A stretch of 53,007 nt of DNA from NCBI GenBank assembly GCA_947466585.1, contig CANIEU010000015.1:1-53007 (forward strand), read 5' to 3'. The notes below the pieces were generated by a model. That model searched no databases. It had not been told where the DNA came from and saw nothing but the letters and a program-made list of their open reading frames with translations. Source of the DNA: Fibrobacterota bacterium. Its GTDB lineage: Bacteria > Fibrobacterota > Fibrobacteria > UBA11236. This document shows, in pieces, positions 1 through 8,824 of this stretch. Position numbers and translations under genes: made by a program. Numbering within the stretch: the stretch's first letter is position 1; each line of letters starts with the position of its first letter.

Positions 1-45
1 CTCTTAATCAGCGGGTCGAAGGTTCAACCCCTTCAGTACCCACCA
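1..45 (+). tRNA. tRNA-Lys(CTT), 3' part, cut by the window edge
   Basis: The window opens inside the anticodon loop CTCTTAA, with anticodon CTT at 3-5, which reads the lysine codon AAG. The T arm follows (stem 18-22 with 30-34), then the acceptor strand AGTACCC at 35-41, discriminator A and an encoded CCA at 43-45. The D arm and 5' acceptor half lie outside the window. The identity rests on the anticodon and on the lysine-type acceptor end. Confidence 0.85.
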
Positions 46-50
46 CTTTT

Positions 51-80
51 AAACCCTCGGGGCGACCCGAGGGTTTTTTA
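51..80 (+). terminator. Rho-independent terminator after tRNA-Lys
   Basis: An 11-bp perfect stem (51-61 with 66-76) closes a GCGA tetraloop and runs into six T residues. It starts six bases after the tRNA CCA end, so it probably ends the tRNA transcript. Confidence 0.85.
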
Positions 81-143
81 TTTCCCTTTTTCTCGCCTTT
101 TTCTCGCCTTTTTATTTCCGCCTTCCGGATCATCCAGAGTGCC

Positions 144-200
144 TTTTATTGCCCGAATCTTGCTTTTCGGGCAACCTTCAACCATTTTCGGGCAATAAAA
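144..200. repeat. 14-bp perfect inverted repeat with a third half-copy
   Basis: The arm at 144-157 (TTTTATTGCCCGAA) is the exact reverse complement of 187-200. A third partial copy, TTCGGGC at 166-172, can pair with 151-157 in a smaller hairpin. Two alternative foldings are therefore possible between the tRNA-Lys terminator and the M23 gene terminator. No function is known to me. Confidence 0.6.
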
Positions 201-229
201 AAGCCGCCTCCAGCGTACGCTGAGACGGC
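195..229 (-). terminator. Terminator downstream of the M23 peptidase gene
   Basis: On the minus strand, a GC-rich imperfect stem (GCCGTCTCAGC against GCTGGAGGCGGC) is followed by a run of T residues. It lies 34 bases after the stop codon of the peptidase gene at 263. Confidence 0.7.
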
Positions 230-262
230 CCGAAACGGAGTCTGGTCGCCAGTCGCTAATGG

Positions 263-1309
263 TTAATCGACCACGAGACCCGAAGGCAGAATAAACTTCT
301 CCGGGTCGATCGGCGTTCCGTCGCGCACGACCTCGTAATGCACATGCACGCCCGTGGCGGTGCCCGTGCTGCCCATGTATCCGATCAGTTCGAATCGTTT
401 CACGAGCTCGCCGCGGTTCACGAGAATGCGGCTGAGATGGCCGTACTTGGTCTGGTAACCGTTGCCGTGATTGATGGCGACGAGATTGCCGTAGCCGTTT
501 TCGGGTTCCGCCGTCGACACCACCCCACTGGCGGTGGCGTAAACCGGCGTAAAGCGGTTACCCGAAATATCGAGTCCGTTGTGCATCGCATTGCGGCCGT
601 AGACGGGGTGCACGCGGTATCCGAACCCGCTGGTCCAGTTACCCGAAGCGGGTATCACGGAAGGCGTGTGGTCCCACAGGTTGTGACGGTAGTCCACGAA
701 TTCCTTGATCTGCAAAAAGTTCCGCAGCGTCAGGTCGATGCGGCCACGGAGCTGGCGGCCTTTGAGCTGGGTGTGGAACAGGCTCTCCTGCAAGCCCTGC
801 GAGAGCGCCGAATCATTGGCGTCGAGATAGGCGCGGCCTCCGACGCCGTAGGCTCCCGGGGAGTTTCCGAGATAATTGATGCCGTACAAGGCGCGCATGC
901 GCTGCTCCTGACGGTAGGCGCGGTCGAGGGACGATTCCACGGCATGCAGATCCGATTGTATGTCGCGAAGCTCGGCCAAATGGATTTGGTGACGGCCTGC
1001 GGCAACGCGGTAGCGCAGTTCTTTGAGGGCCCAAACGCCGCCCACCCAGCCAGCGCAGCCGATGCCGAGAAGGAGGACGAAACTGATTCCCGCCAGGGTG
1101 CGGACGAGAAGGGGGGAGACGGGGTGGGAGATCGAGCGGCGTTTGTTTTGCCACTGGATGTGCAGCAGGTAGTCCTTCTCCGCCGATAGGCGGAAAATCC
1201 GGGCGAACACGCCGTGAAGTGCGGCTTGAAGTGCCGATACCTTGCGCATCTGGTTTTGATCCAAGCGATGGGTGGGCTCTGGGGGAAATACCCCATTGAA
1301 CCTGTCCAA
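263..1309 (-). CDS. M23 family metallopeptidase, membrane-anchored (murein endopeptidase type)
   Basis: A 348-residue protein with a charged N-terminus, one membrane segment at about 66-94, a coiled-coil-like stretch at about 95-210 and a C-terminal LytM/M23 domain. The zinc ligands are visible: H243 and D247 in HNGLD, H291 in GHLS, and H322/H324 in HVHYE. Members of this family cut peptide cross-links in peptidoglycan, or activate amidases when degenerate; here all expected ligands are present, so it is probably active in the periplasm. The start used is TTG at 1309, preceded by GGAG six bases upstream; an in-frame ATG at 1249 is the alternative and keeps every domain. A terminator follows the gene. 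Confidence 0.88.
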   Translation of the reverse strand: MDRFNGVFPPEPTHRLDQNQMRKVSALQAALHGVFARIFRLSAEKDYLLHIQWQNKRRSISHPVSPLLVRTLAGISFVLLLGIGCAGWVGGVWALKELRYRVAAGRHQIHLAELRDIQSDLHAVESSLDRAYRQEQRMRALYGINYLGNSPGAYGVGGRAYLDANDSALSQGLQESLFHTQLKGRQLRGRIDLTLRNFLQIKEFVDYRHNLWDHTPSVIPASGNWTSGFGYRVHPVYGRNAMHNGLDISGNRFTPVYATASGVVSTAEPENGYGNLVAINHGNGYQTKYGHLSRILVNRGELVKRFELIGYMGSTGTATGVHVHYEVVRDGTPIDPEKFILPSGLVVD

Positions 1310-1414
1310 TCGCCTCTCCGCAATTTAACCCCCGGGAGGGGAAGTTTCAATTTGGCCTGCGAAAAGCCTTAAAAACGGCAAAAAATCAGGAATTCTTTGC
1401 GGAAAACGGAAAGG

Positions 1415-2263
1415 TCAGGCCTTTTCCTTGACCTCGCGCATTTTTTCCAAAACTTCGAGCGGCACCTTCAGGCTCCCGGGGGCGAAGCGGTGGTCCTCGC
1501 GGCGCACATGGAAGTCGGCGCCGCCCGAGCAAAACAGCCCGTAGCGTTTGGCGATCTCTTTGTATCGCCGAAAGTAAGTGTTGGTATGGCTGTGGCAATA
1601 GGTCTCGATGCCTTGGAGACCTTGTTCCACCATGCTTTCGATCAAACCGTCCTGGTTGGTGCGCAAGGGATGGGCCAGTACCGGAACGCCGCCGGCCTCG
1701 CGGATCAGCGCGATGGCTTCCCCGGGGGAAAGCTTCGCGCTCTCGAGTCCGTCCATGAAAGCGTTTCCGTTTCCAAGGTAGCGGGTGAAGGCTTCTTGAA
1801 AGTTGGGAACGTATTCCTCTTCAACCATGGCCGCCGCGATATGTGCGCGTCCGATGCTTCCTCCGTGAGAGCGCACCGCAAGCTTTTCATAGCTGAGGTC
1901 CACTCCCTTCGCAGCAAGGCGCTCGACGATGCGCTGGGCGCGCTCGCGCCGCTTCTCGCGCAAGGAAACCAGGGTGCGGTTGAGGCGTAAATGGGTCGGC
2001 TCGTAGAGGTAACCGAGAATGTGGACATCGTGTCCCTGCCACGAGGAGCTGATCTCTACGCCCGGGAGGTACTCGATCCCGGCGTTCTCCGCATATTCGC
2101 GGCCCTCTTCGAAAGCGTCGATATTGTCGTGGTCGGTGATCGACATTGCGGAGAGGCCTTGTTCCACGCAATAGTCGATGAGGTCGCGCACCGAAAGCTG
2201 CCCGTCGGACAGGGTGGAATGCATGTGGAAATCCACGTGTCCCCCGCGTACCTGGGCAATCAT
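1415..2263 (-). CDS. PHP-domain phosphoesterase (RNase AM / TrpH-like)
   Basis: A 282-residue protein that opens with the PHP metal motif DFHMHSTLSDG and continues with SITDHDN and PGVEISS, the next conserved metal-binding segments. Length and motif order fit the YciV/TrpH family, whose characterised members are 5'-3' exonucleases on RNA or 3',5'-nucleotide phosphatases. The substrate here cannot be read from sequence. The start at 2263 has a good ribosome binding site (AAGGAGA about eight bases upstream). It is divergent from the manC-like gene across a 273-bp spacer. Confidence 0.85.
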   Translation of the reverse strand: MIAQVRGGHVDFHMHSTLSDGQLSVRDLIDYCVEQGLSAMSITDHDNIDAFEEGREYAENAGIEYLPGVEISSSWQGHDVHILGYLYEPTHLRLNRTLVSLREKRRERAQRIVERLAAKGVDLSYEKLAVRSHGGSIGRAHIAAAMVEEEYVPNFQEAFTRYLGNGNAFMDGLESAKLSPGEAIALIREAGGVPVLAHPLRTNQDGLIESMVEQGLQGIETYCHSHTNTYFRRYKEIAKRYGLFCSGGADFHVRREDHRFAPGSLKVPLEVLEKMREVKEKA

Positions 2264-2536
2264 TCGAGCGGTCTCCTTCGCTCCCCAAACCGATTGGCCG
2301 AGGGCGGTTACAGTTACGGAATCGATATCAGTTTTGGGCCCCGTTTCCGGATTTCGGCCTCTTTGTCATAATAGTATCATCCCCGAAATGCAGCAGGACG
2401 TTTTTCTAAAGTCTGGAGACCGTGCTTCGACCGTTGTAGATCACCTCAAATCGTGTAATTTTCACGGTTTCCACGCGCTGCGTATTCCGCTCGCGATGGG
2501 TAACGCGACTTCCCGTCGATACAAAAAGGAATTCCG
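2264..2536. other. Divergent intergenic region between the PHP gene and the manC-like gene
   Basis: This 273-bp spacer separates two divergent genes and must hold both promoters. A CATAAT element at 2368-2373 is a possible -10 box for the rightward gene, but no convincing -35 partner is visible. I saw no repeat or small gene in it. Confidence 0.4.
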
Positions 2537-3616
2537 ATGATTCATCCCGTGGTGATGGCCGGTGGCAAGGGCGAACGTTTTTGGCCTTACAGTAACGCCA
2601 AACATCCGAAGCAGTTGCTTCCGCTCGTCACGGATCAATCCATGCTCGAAGACACGCTTCGCAACATCCGTGCGCTCGGCAAAACAGCGCCCGCGCGTTT
2701 GGTCGTAAGTGCGAATCTCGAAAAGCCCGTCAAACTTAAAACGCGCGGTATGAAAAACGTGCTCACGATCGCAGAGCCGCAAGGTCGGAATACCGCAGCA
2801 GCAGTGGCGCTCGCCGCGCGCCTGATTCTGCAAAAAGATCCCAAGGGCGTGATGCTGGTGCTCACCGCCGATCACGCCATCGGGCCCGCGAAGGAATTCG
2901 CCCGCGCCATGAAGGCTGCCGCTGCAACTGCCGAACAGGGCGAATGTCTGGTGACCTTCGGCATTCCGCCGCTGCGTCCCGAAACCGGCTACGGATATGT
3001 AGAAGCCAAGGCGGGATCGGAAGACGTGCGCGGTCTCAAGGTTTTCGACGTCGCCGGATTTCACGAAAAACCTTCGGCCGAAAAGGCGCAGGCGTTTCTC
3101 GATTCGGGACGGTTCTATTGGAACAGCGGCATGTTCGCCTGGCGCGTGGATTACTTGTGGGAACAGTTCCGCAAGCATTTGCCCGTCACCGCCGCAGCCT
3201 TTGAAAAAGCGGGCGACCTCGACCCCAAAAAGCCGACCTTCGCGGCGAAGCTCAAAAAGATTTATGCCACGATTCCAGACATCTCGATCGACTACGGGAT
3301 TCTCGAAAAGGCAGACCGCATCCGCATGGTGATCCCGGCGTTCGACTGGGATGACATCGGCGCGTGGAGCGCGCTCGATCGCCGCCATGCCGCCGACGCC
3401 GCAGGTAATCGCGCGATCGGAGAGACGGTGCAGCTCGAATCCAACGGCACCACGTGTTTTTCGGACTCCGGCATGGTGGCGACCTTCGGCGTGAAGGATC
3501 TGTTGGTGGTGCAGCACGAAGGTGTGACCATGGTGGTCCACAAATCGCTCACCCCACGCCTCAAGGAACTGGTCAAAAAGGTGGGAGAGGCGAAGGCCCG
3601 GCAGAAATATTTGTAG
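2537..3616 (+). CDS. manC: Mannose-1-phosphate guanylyltransferase
   Basis: A 359-residue nucleotidyltransferase of the ManC/AlgA type, catalysing GTP plus mannose-1-phosphate to GDP-mannose for surface polysaccharides and glycoproteins. The N-terminus carries the nucleotide-binding signature AGGKGERFWP, followed by KHPKQLLPL, and the middle carries TADHAI, FHEKP and FYWNSGMFAW, all typical of the family. It lacks the C-terminal phosphomannose-isomerase domain of the long bifunctional forms. The start is ATG at 2537 with AAGGA six bases upstream. It converges on the glycosyltransferase-like gene and shares with it a heptad-repeat hairpin at the 3' ends. Confidence 0.92.
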   Translation: MIHPVVMAGGKGERFWPYSNAKHPKQLLPLVTDQSMLEDTLRNIRALGKTAPARLVVSANLEKPVKLKTRGMKNVLTIAEPQGRNTAAAVALAARLILQKDPKGVMLVLTADHAIGPAKEFARAMKAAAATAEQGECLVTFGIPPLRPETGYGYVEAKAGSEDVRGLKVFDVAGFHEKPSAEKAQAFLDSGRFYWNSGMFAWRVDYLWEQFRKHLPVTAAAFEKAGDLDPKKPTFAAKLKKIYATIPDISIDYGILEKADRIRMVIPAFDWDDIGAWSALDRRHAADAAGNRAIGETVQLESNGTTCFSDSGMVATFGVKDLLVVQHEGVTMVVHKSLTPRLKELVKKVGEAKARQKYL

Positions 3617-3706
3617 AAATCGGAAATAGGAAATCAGGAATAGGAAAGAAAAGGAGAAAGGTCTCCTTTTCTGATTTCTGCTTTCATATTTCTGATTTCT
3701 TCTTCA
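3616..3706. repeat. Facing 7-bp-period repeat arms, probable bidirectional terminator
   Basis: The left arm (3616-3657) reads as consecutive heptads gaaatcg, gaaatag, gaaatca, ggaatag, gaaagaa, aaggaga. The right arm (3670-3704) reads tctgatt, tctgctt, tcatatt, tctgatt, tcttctt. The innermost part, 3647-3656 with 3663-3672, is a perfect 10-bp stem with a 6-base loop flanked by A and T runs on the two sides. It sits exactly between the 3' ends of two convergent genes and could stop transcription from both. Confidence 0.7.
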
Positions 3707-4774
3707 GATCCACTCCACTTCGTACAGCGGATTGAGGCCGGTGGCATCGTGCGCCGATTCGGAAGGGTCGAGCAATGCGAGCGTGCGGACCTCGGCAAGC
3801 GAGGCGAAGTGCAACGCGAAGCTGTGAAAGCCCACGACGCCGCGCGCTCCGTCCACTGCGGCTAATAGCGCGGAGAAGTCCGACTCGTTGAACACCGGCG
3901 CGTCGAGCCATTCTCCCTGACGCGAGATCGGCTTCATGCCGGGGTTCCACAGAACCGCACCCAAGGTGAAGCGGCCTTCTTCCCGCATGCGGATTTTTTC
4001 GTGGAGCATCGCGTACAGATCGGCGTCGAGCGCATCCACATTGGCGGCGTCCTGCACGAACAGCCAGGTGGTCTCGGGCACTGCCCTTTTGGCATCCCAT
4101 TCCCGCAGGGCTTCGGTGTGACGGCCGGTATCGGGTTGCAAGCGCGTCCATTGTCCGCGCGGGGTGAGTCCGGCGTAACGCCACAAATCGAGGCTCTGAA
4201 AAAACCGCGCCGCCCGCGGCGTGGCGGGATCCGACTGCAGGCGCGTGTTCACGAAGGGGGCGCTCACGGCACCTTCCCAACCGATGCGCACCTTGGCATC
4301 TGTCGTCCTCAGGGCCGCCTGCAACACGACGGGGTAGGGCGCATGCGAGAGAATCAGCACGATATCCGGGGCGCATGCGCGCAGGTCACGCGCCAGGGTT
4401 TGAACGGAGGCATCGTGCCATGCCAGGGTCGTGCGGTTCCATTCCAGCACAGCATGAGGGAACAATCCCTGCACCAAGGTCGAAGAGGCGCTTTCGCACA
4501 GGTGGATACATTCGGTTTCGTGAGGCAGGGCATCCACGAGGGCACGTGCCGCCGGGAATCCCTCCAGAATTTCGATCGGGTCCGAGGACCAAGCGAAGAG
4601 GATGCGGCGTGCGTCGCGGAAGTATTCGGCGTATCCGAAGCTTTCGGTCTCACGGGCTCCGCCGCAGCTTTTGATCAGGTGATTGCACCTCCATGCTGCC
4701 GGGAAAAAATTCAGCAGGCGCGCGGGAAACCGCGTGCCCAAGGTCAGGTCGGGTAGGGGTTTCGCTTCAGCCAT
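3704..4774 (-). CDS. Glycosyltransferase family 9-like protein (heptosyltransferase-related)
   Basis: A protein of about 356 residues with two Rossmann-like halves, as in GT-B enzymes of the heptosyltransferase group. Features that point this way are the hydrophobic strand segments ILFAW and DIVLILSHAPYP, the segment RIGWEGAVSAPF, and the late segment GVVGFHSFALHFASLAEVRTLALL, which resembles the conserved sugar-nucleotide site GxxSGxxHLAxxxGxP but without the standard residues. The link is therefore weak, and the protein may be a divergent or inactive member. An upstream in-frame ATG at 4858 would extend it to 384 residues but leaves only 17 bases before the divergent kinase gene, so ATG at 4774 is preferred. 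Confidence 0.5.
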   Translation of the reverse strand: MAEAKPLPDLTLGTRFPARLLNFFPAAWRCNHLIKSCGGARETESFGYAEYFRDARRILFAWSSDPIEILEGFPAARALVDALPHETECIHLCESASSTLVQGLFPHAVLEWNRTTLAWHDASVQTLARDLRACAPDIVLILSHAPYPVVLQAALRTTDAKVRIGWEGAVSAPFVNTRLQSDPATPRAARFFQSLDLWRYAGLTPRGQWTRLQPDTGRHTEALREWDAKRAVPETTWLFVQDAANVDALDADLYAMLHEKIRMREEGRFTLGAVLWNPGMKPISRQGEWLDAPVFNESDFSALLAAVDGARGVVGFHSFALHFASLAEVRTLALLDPSESAHDATGLNPLYEVEWI

Positions 4775-4875
4775 GGAGGAAAGATTAGAACATCCACCCA
4801 TCCGTGCGTCCCCTTCGTAAAGAACATTCGCATCGAGGGTGGCCCCGGCATCGCGCATTTGCCTAGTTTTCCACC

Positions 4876-5766
4876 ATGGCGAAAATTCTGGTTGCGGGTC
4901 TGAACCCGGCGTGGCAGCAACTTTTCACCCTCCCGTCACTCCGGACAGGGGCCGTGAACCGCTCCACAGGCTTTGTTTCCCTCGCCAGCGGCAAGGGCAT
5001 GAACGTCGCCAAAATCCTTGCGGATCGAGGGCACGAGGTGTCGCTCATCCAGGTGCTCGCCGGAGACCGGGGAAGCCGGGTGCAGGCCGCCTGCGTCGAG
5101 AGAGGGATCCGCAGCCTGCACGTTTTCACCGACGGAGAGACGCGCGTCTGCGCGACCTTGCTACATGCACCGGACACCACCGAAGTGATCGCCCCGTTCA
5201 AGGTTACCGACCCGAAACTTTCCGAAAATTTGCTCGCCCAGATTCCTGACGAGCCCTTCGATGCGCTGCTCGTTTGCGGCACGATGCCAGAAGGCATGCC
5301 GGAGAATTGGTGCGAGGTGCTGGCGGACCGGGTCGCGGCTCCGCTGTTGATCTGGGATTCGGTGGCGAGTCTCTCCGCAAAGGCACTGTCCCGTGTGACC
5401 TGGCTGAAGGTGAACGCCGAAGAATTCCGGATGCTGGCTCCGCGAATTGCGGCCTCCGATGCGCGGCCTGCGTTGCTCGTCACGGACGGAGGCGAGCCCG
5501 CGACCGTTCGTTTTGAAGAAGACGGTAGGTGGCGCGACCTGCGCTGCGTGGTGCCGCCGCTCGATACCATCGTGAACCCCATCGGTGCGGGCGACACCGT
5601 CACGGCCCTGCTCGCCGACGGTCTACTGGGTGGTTTGTCGCCGCGCACTGCGATCGCCGGAGCCTTGGCGGCTGCAGCGGCGAGTTGTCTCGAGGTGCTT
5701 CCCGCCGTGTGGGATCCGCAGGTGGCCGCGCGTCTTGAGATGCAGTTCCAATGGATGCCGGCATGA
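4876..5766 (+). CDS. PfkB-family carbohydrate kinase (1-phosphofructokinase/tagatokinase-like)
   Basis: A 296-residue kinase of the ribokinase fold. The first PfkB signature is seen around SGKGMNVAKIL (about residue 38) and the second around NPIGAGDTVTALL (about residue 236), with the GAGD anion hole and catalytic Asp. The N-terminus ILVAGLNPAWQQLF resembles the LacC/FruK branch, which phosphorylates fructose-1-phosphate or tagatose-6-phosphate. Its stop codon overlaps the ATG of mqnB in an ATGA, so the two are translationally coupled. A fructose transporter is absent nearby, so the substrate is open. Confidence 0.75.
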   Translation: MAKILVAGLNPAWQQLFTLPSLRTGAVNRSTGFVSLASGKGMNVAKILADRGHEVSLIQVLAGDRGSRVQAACVERGIRSLHVFTDGETRVCATLLHAPDTTEVIAPFKVTDPKLSENLLAQIPDEPFDALLVCGTMPEGMPENWCEVLADRVAAPLLIWDSVASLSAKALSRVTWLKVNAEEFRMLAPRIAASDARPALLVTDGGEPATVRFEEDGRWRDLRCVVPPLDTIVNPIGAGDTVTALLADGLLGGLSPRTAIAGALAAAAASCLEVLPAVWDPQVAARLEMQFQWMPA

Positions 5767-6557
5767 ACGGCGTTTCAAACCCGATGCTGGTATGCGCGGC
5801 CACGCGCGATGAGCTCGCCTGCTTCGGTCTGGATGGCGCGCGCGAAATCGAACCCGGGCGCCTGTGGAAGTCACCGGAGACGACGTTCGCCGTGACCGGT
5901 GTCGGCATTCCCCACACCCTGATGTACCTATCCTCATTGCTCGAAACGGTACGACCCGCGTGCGTTCTCAACATCGGGATCGCGGGTGCTTATCCTTCAA
6001 CCCCTGCAACCCCTGGCTCCCCTGCGACGCCTGCGGCCCCGTCGCCCTCTCTGAATTTTCTGTCGCGTTCGGAAGAACTCGCCATCGGCGATGTCGTGAT
6101 CGGAATCTCCGAAGTTTTCGCCGATCTCGGAATGGAAATCCCCGATGCGGAGCGGTTTCGCCCGCTCGCTGCCTTTCTCTTCTCGGACGTCTCTTTGCGC
6201 GCGCCCCTGAAGCTGCTGGTTCCCGCGTGGGCCGGTTCGGCCGCAGAGTTGAAGCAAGGCCGCGGTGCGACCGTGAACACCTGCACGGGCACGCTTGAGA
6301 CGGGCGCGCTGCGTCGTCGTCTCTTCGATGCCGATTTCGAAACCATGGAAGGCGCGGCGGTGGCCCTGCTTTGCGGCGCGCGGGAAATTCCGGTGATCGA
6401 AGTGCGCTCCATCAGCAATCGGGCCGCGCGCCGCGACCTGCGGCCCGAAAACATCCGCTGTGCTTTCGAGTCGCTTTCGAAGTTTTGGGCGGAAAACCGC
6501 CATCGCATCGGCGACGGGATCGGCGACGGGATCCGCGACGGGATCGGAACCCCATGA
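5763..6557 (+). CDS. mqnB: Futalosine hydrolase
   Basis: A nucleoside phosphorylase-fold hydrolase that removes hypoxanthine from futalosine in the alternative menaquinone pathway. Family motifs are visible: TGVGIPHT, NIGIAGAYP, FETMEGAAVALL and EVRSISNRA, the last two forming the base and ribose site. Two oddities stand out. A Pro/Ala/Thr/Ser-rich insert of about 19 residues follows NIGIAGAY, and the C-terminus ends in repeats of IGDG/IRDG encoded by tandem 12-bp units (about 6497-6545). The start at 5763 is chosen because it gives the ATGA overlap with the kinase; an ATG four codons earlier exists. mqnD follows with another ATGA overlap. Confidence 0.85.
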   Translation: MNGVSNPMLVCAATRDELACFGLDGAREIEPGRLWKSPETTFAVTGVGIPHTLMYLSSLLETVRPACVLNIGIAGAYPSTPATPGSPATPAAPSPSLNFLSRSEELAIGDVVIGISEVFADLGMEIPDAERFRPLAAFLFSDVSLRAPLKLLVPAWAGSAAELKQGRGATVNTCTGTLETGALRRRLFDADFETMEGAAVALLCGAREIPVIEVRSISNRAARRDLRPENIRCAFESLSKFWAENRHRIGDGIGDGIRDGIGTP

Positions 6558-7339
6558 AAATCGGCATTTCGCCCTGTCCCAACGACGTGTTCATTTTCTC
6601 GGGATGGTTGCTCGGTCGCACGCCCGCGCCCGCAGCCACCTTCGTCTTCGAGGATGTGGAAACGTTGAACGGCCTTGCACGCGCGGGCGACCTCGACCTA
6701 GTGAAGGTAAGCTACGCGAACGTTCCCGCCTGCACGGGCTACACACCTCTATCGTGCGGCGGTGCGCTCGGGCGCGGATGCGGTCCGCTGCTGCTTACCG
6801 GAGGCGAAGACTGGAACCCCGAGGCCGAGGTACTCGTTCCGGGAGCTCGCACCACCGCAAATTTTTTACTCGACTACTGGAATGCGCGTCAGGGAAACAA
6901 GCCGCTTAAGAAGCGTTTCCTGCCGTTTGACGCGTTGTATGAGGCGTTGAAGTCGAACCCCGCAGCCCAAGGAGTCGTCATCCACGAGATGCGCTTCACC
7001 TATGCGGCGGACGGATTACGCCTCGTTCGGGATTTGGGAGCCGAGTGGGAGGCGGCCACCGGGAATCCGATCCCGCTGGGAGCGTTGATCCGCAGGGATA
7101 CCGATCAAATCCCTTCGCTTACCGAGCTTGAAGGAGCGATTCGTGCGAGTCTCGATTGGGCGTGGACGCATGAAGCGGAAGCGCTCAAACTCTGCGCGCA
7201 GTATGCACAAGACATGACTCCGGCCGTAATGCGTTCGCATATCGACCTGTACGTGAACGCCTTCAGTCGCGATTTGGGCGAAGACGGACGCGCGGCCGTG
7301 GACTACCTGCTCCGCGCGCTGGATCGGGCTCCGACCTGA
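6554..7339 (+). CDS. mqnD: 1,4-dihydroxy-6-naphthoate synthase
   Basis: A 261-residue enzyme of the periplasmic-binding-protein fold that converts cyclic dehypoxanthine futalosine to 1,4-dihydroxy-6-naphthoate. The N-terminus MKIGISPCPNDVFIFSGW is diagnostic for MqnD, and the family segments DLVKVSYAN and GCGPLLLTG follow. The catalytic histidine of the family is consistent with the VVIHEMRFTY segment. The start at 6554 overlaps the mqnB stop in ATGA, so kinase, mqnB and mqnD are probably one transcript. No other menaquinone gene lies in the window, so the pathway is scattered. The gene converges on ugd with 26 bases between. Confidence 0.92.
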   Translation: MKIGISPCPNDVFIFSGWLLGRTPAPAATFVFEDVETLNGLARAGDLDLVKVSYANVPACTGYTPLSCGGALGRGCGPLLLTGGEDWNPEAEVLVPGARTTANFLLDYWNARQGNKPLKKRFLPFDALYEALKSNPAAQGVVIHEMRFTYAADGLRLVRDLGAEWEAATGNPIPLGALIRRDTDQIPSLTELEGAIRASLDWAWTHEAEALKLCAQYAQDMTPAVMRSHIDLYVNAFSRDLGEDGRAAVDYLLRALDRAPT

Positions 7340-7365
7340 ACTAAAAACGCCGGTTAAAATGCCCT

Positions 7366-8742
7366 TTAAAAATGTCGGAGGGGCGTTTTGCCGATCGCGA
7401 GCACGTTGAATCCCAGGTCGAACAACTTCTTGTGGTCGAGGATGTTGCGGCCGTCGAACAAAAAGGCGGGGTCCTTCATGGACTTGAGCACGCGGGCGTA
7501 GTCGAGCTCCTTGTAGTGCTTCCACTCGGTCAAAATCGCCACCGCATGCGCGCCTTCGGCGGCCTTGTACGGGTCGGGTTCGAAAATGATCTGGTCCGCC
7601 ACATCCTTGAGGTCGATCTTCGCGTTCGCGAGTGCCTTCGGATCGGAGATCACCACCTGCGCACGCTCTTCGAGCAGGCCGCGCGCCACCGCGATGGCGG
7701 GGGATTCGCGCGTATCGCCGGTATCGGCCTTGAAGGCGAAGCCCAGCAAGGCGATGCGCTTGCCAGCCACGGTATTGAACAGGCTCGACAAAATCGTTTT
7801 CACGAAACGGGTCTGCTGCCACTGGTTGATGCGTACCACCGACTCCCAGTAGTCCGCCACCTCGGTGAGCCCGTAGGTCTGGCAGATGTACACGAGGTTC
7901 AGAATGTCCTTTTGAAAGCACGATCCGCCAAAACCCACGCTGGCCTTCAAGAACTTGGAGCCGATGCGGCTGTCGGTGCCGATCGCATAGGCTACTTCGC
8001 CCACGTCGGCTTCGGTCTTTTCGCACAGCGCTGAGATGCTGTTGATCGAGGACACGCGCTGGGCGAGAAACGCGTTCGCCACCAGTTTCGAAAGTTCCGC
8101 GCTCCACACGTTCGATTCGATGATCTTTTCGGGTTTGACCCAGTGCGCGTAGATGTGGACCACGTCTTTACGTGCCGCGAGACCCTCGGGCGTTTCGCGG
8201 GAACCGATCAGAACGCGGTCCGGGTTTTCGAGATCGGCCACAGCCGTGCCTTCGGCCAGAAATTCGGGGTTCGATAACACCTCGAAACGCAACCCTTTTT
8301 CATTGGCGTTCAGGATGCGTTCCATCGCCTCGGCGGTACGCACGGGCAGTGTGGATTTTTCCACGATGATTTTGCCCGCGTCCGAATTGGCCAGGATCTG
8401 ACGCGCGGTCTTTTCCCAATATTGCAGGTCGGCGGCCTTGCCCGCGCCTTCGCCGAAAGTTTTGGTCGGCGTGTTCACCGACACGAAGATGATGTCGGCT
8501 TCGCGGATGCCCGCATCCACGTCCGTCGAAAAGAACAGGTTCTTGCCGCGCGTGGCGAACACGAGTTCTTCGAGACCGGGCTCGTAAATCGGAATGTCGG
8601 CGCCGTTCCAGGCATCGATACGCGCCTTGTTGATGTCGACGACCGTGACCTTGTAATCGGGGCACTTGCGGGCGATCATGGCCATGGTGGGGCCGCCCAC
8701 GTAGCCTGCGCCGATGCAGAGAATCTTCTTTTTGAAAGCCAT
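7366..8742 (-). CDS. ugd: UDP-glucose 6-dehydrogenase, eukaryote-like long form
   Basis: A 458-residue NAD-dependent enzyme that oxidises UDP-glucose to UDP-glucuronate for polysaccharide synthesis. The N-terminal Rossmann motif is GAGYVGGPT, the family segments PTKTFGEG and [11 protein letters not shown] follow, and the catalytic cysteine is in GGSCFQKD at about residue 272. The length and the N-terminal sequence are closer to the animal and Leptospira/Bacteroidetes type than to the shorter E. coli Ugd. A TTG codon precedes the ATG at 8742; the ATG is taken as the start. It fits with manC and the glycosyltransferase-like gene as surface-polysaccharide supply. Confidence 0.93.
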   Translation of the reverse strand: MAFKKKILCIGAGYVGGPTMAMIARKCPDYKVTVVDINKARIDAWNGADIPIYEPGLEELVFATRGKNLFFSTDVDAGIREADIIFVSVNTPTKTFGEGAGKAADLQYWEKTARQILANSDAGKIIVEKSTLPVRTAEAMERILNANEKGLRFEVLSNPEFLAEGTAVADLENPDRVLIGSRETPEGLAARKDVVHIYAHWVKPEKIIESNVWSAELSKLVANAFLAQRVSSINSISALCEKTEADVGEVAYAIGTDSRIGSKFLKASVGFGGSCFQKDILNLVYICQTYGLTEVADYWESVVRINQWQQTRFVKTILSSLFNTVAGKRIALLGFAFKADTGDTRESPAIAVARGLLEERAQVVISDPKALANAKIDLKDVADQIIFEPDPYKAAEGAHAVAILTEWKHYKELDYARVLKSMKDPAFLFDGRNILDHKKLFDLGFNVLAIGKTPLRHF

Positions 8743-8824
8743 CAAGGTTCCATTCGCTAAAAAACGGGAAAAACGGCGATCCTAGCTCTAAATCAGGCGC
8801 AAATTATAGCCATTCCGCCCGTCA

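Noticed and set aside
2462-3541. A 359-codon open frame on the minus strand
   Set aside because: It is antisense to the manC-like gene and has no family motif.
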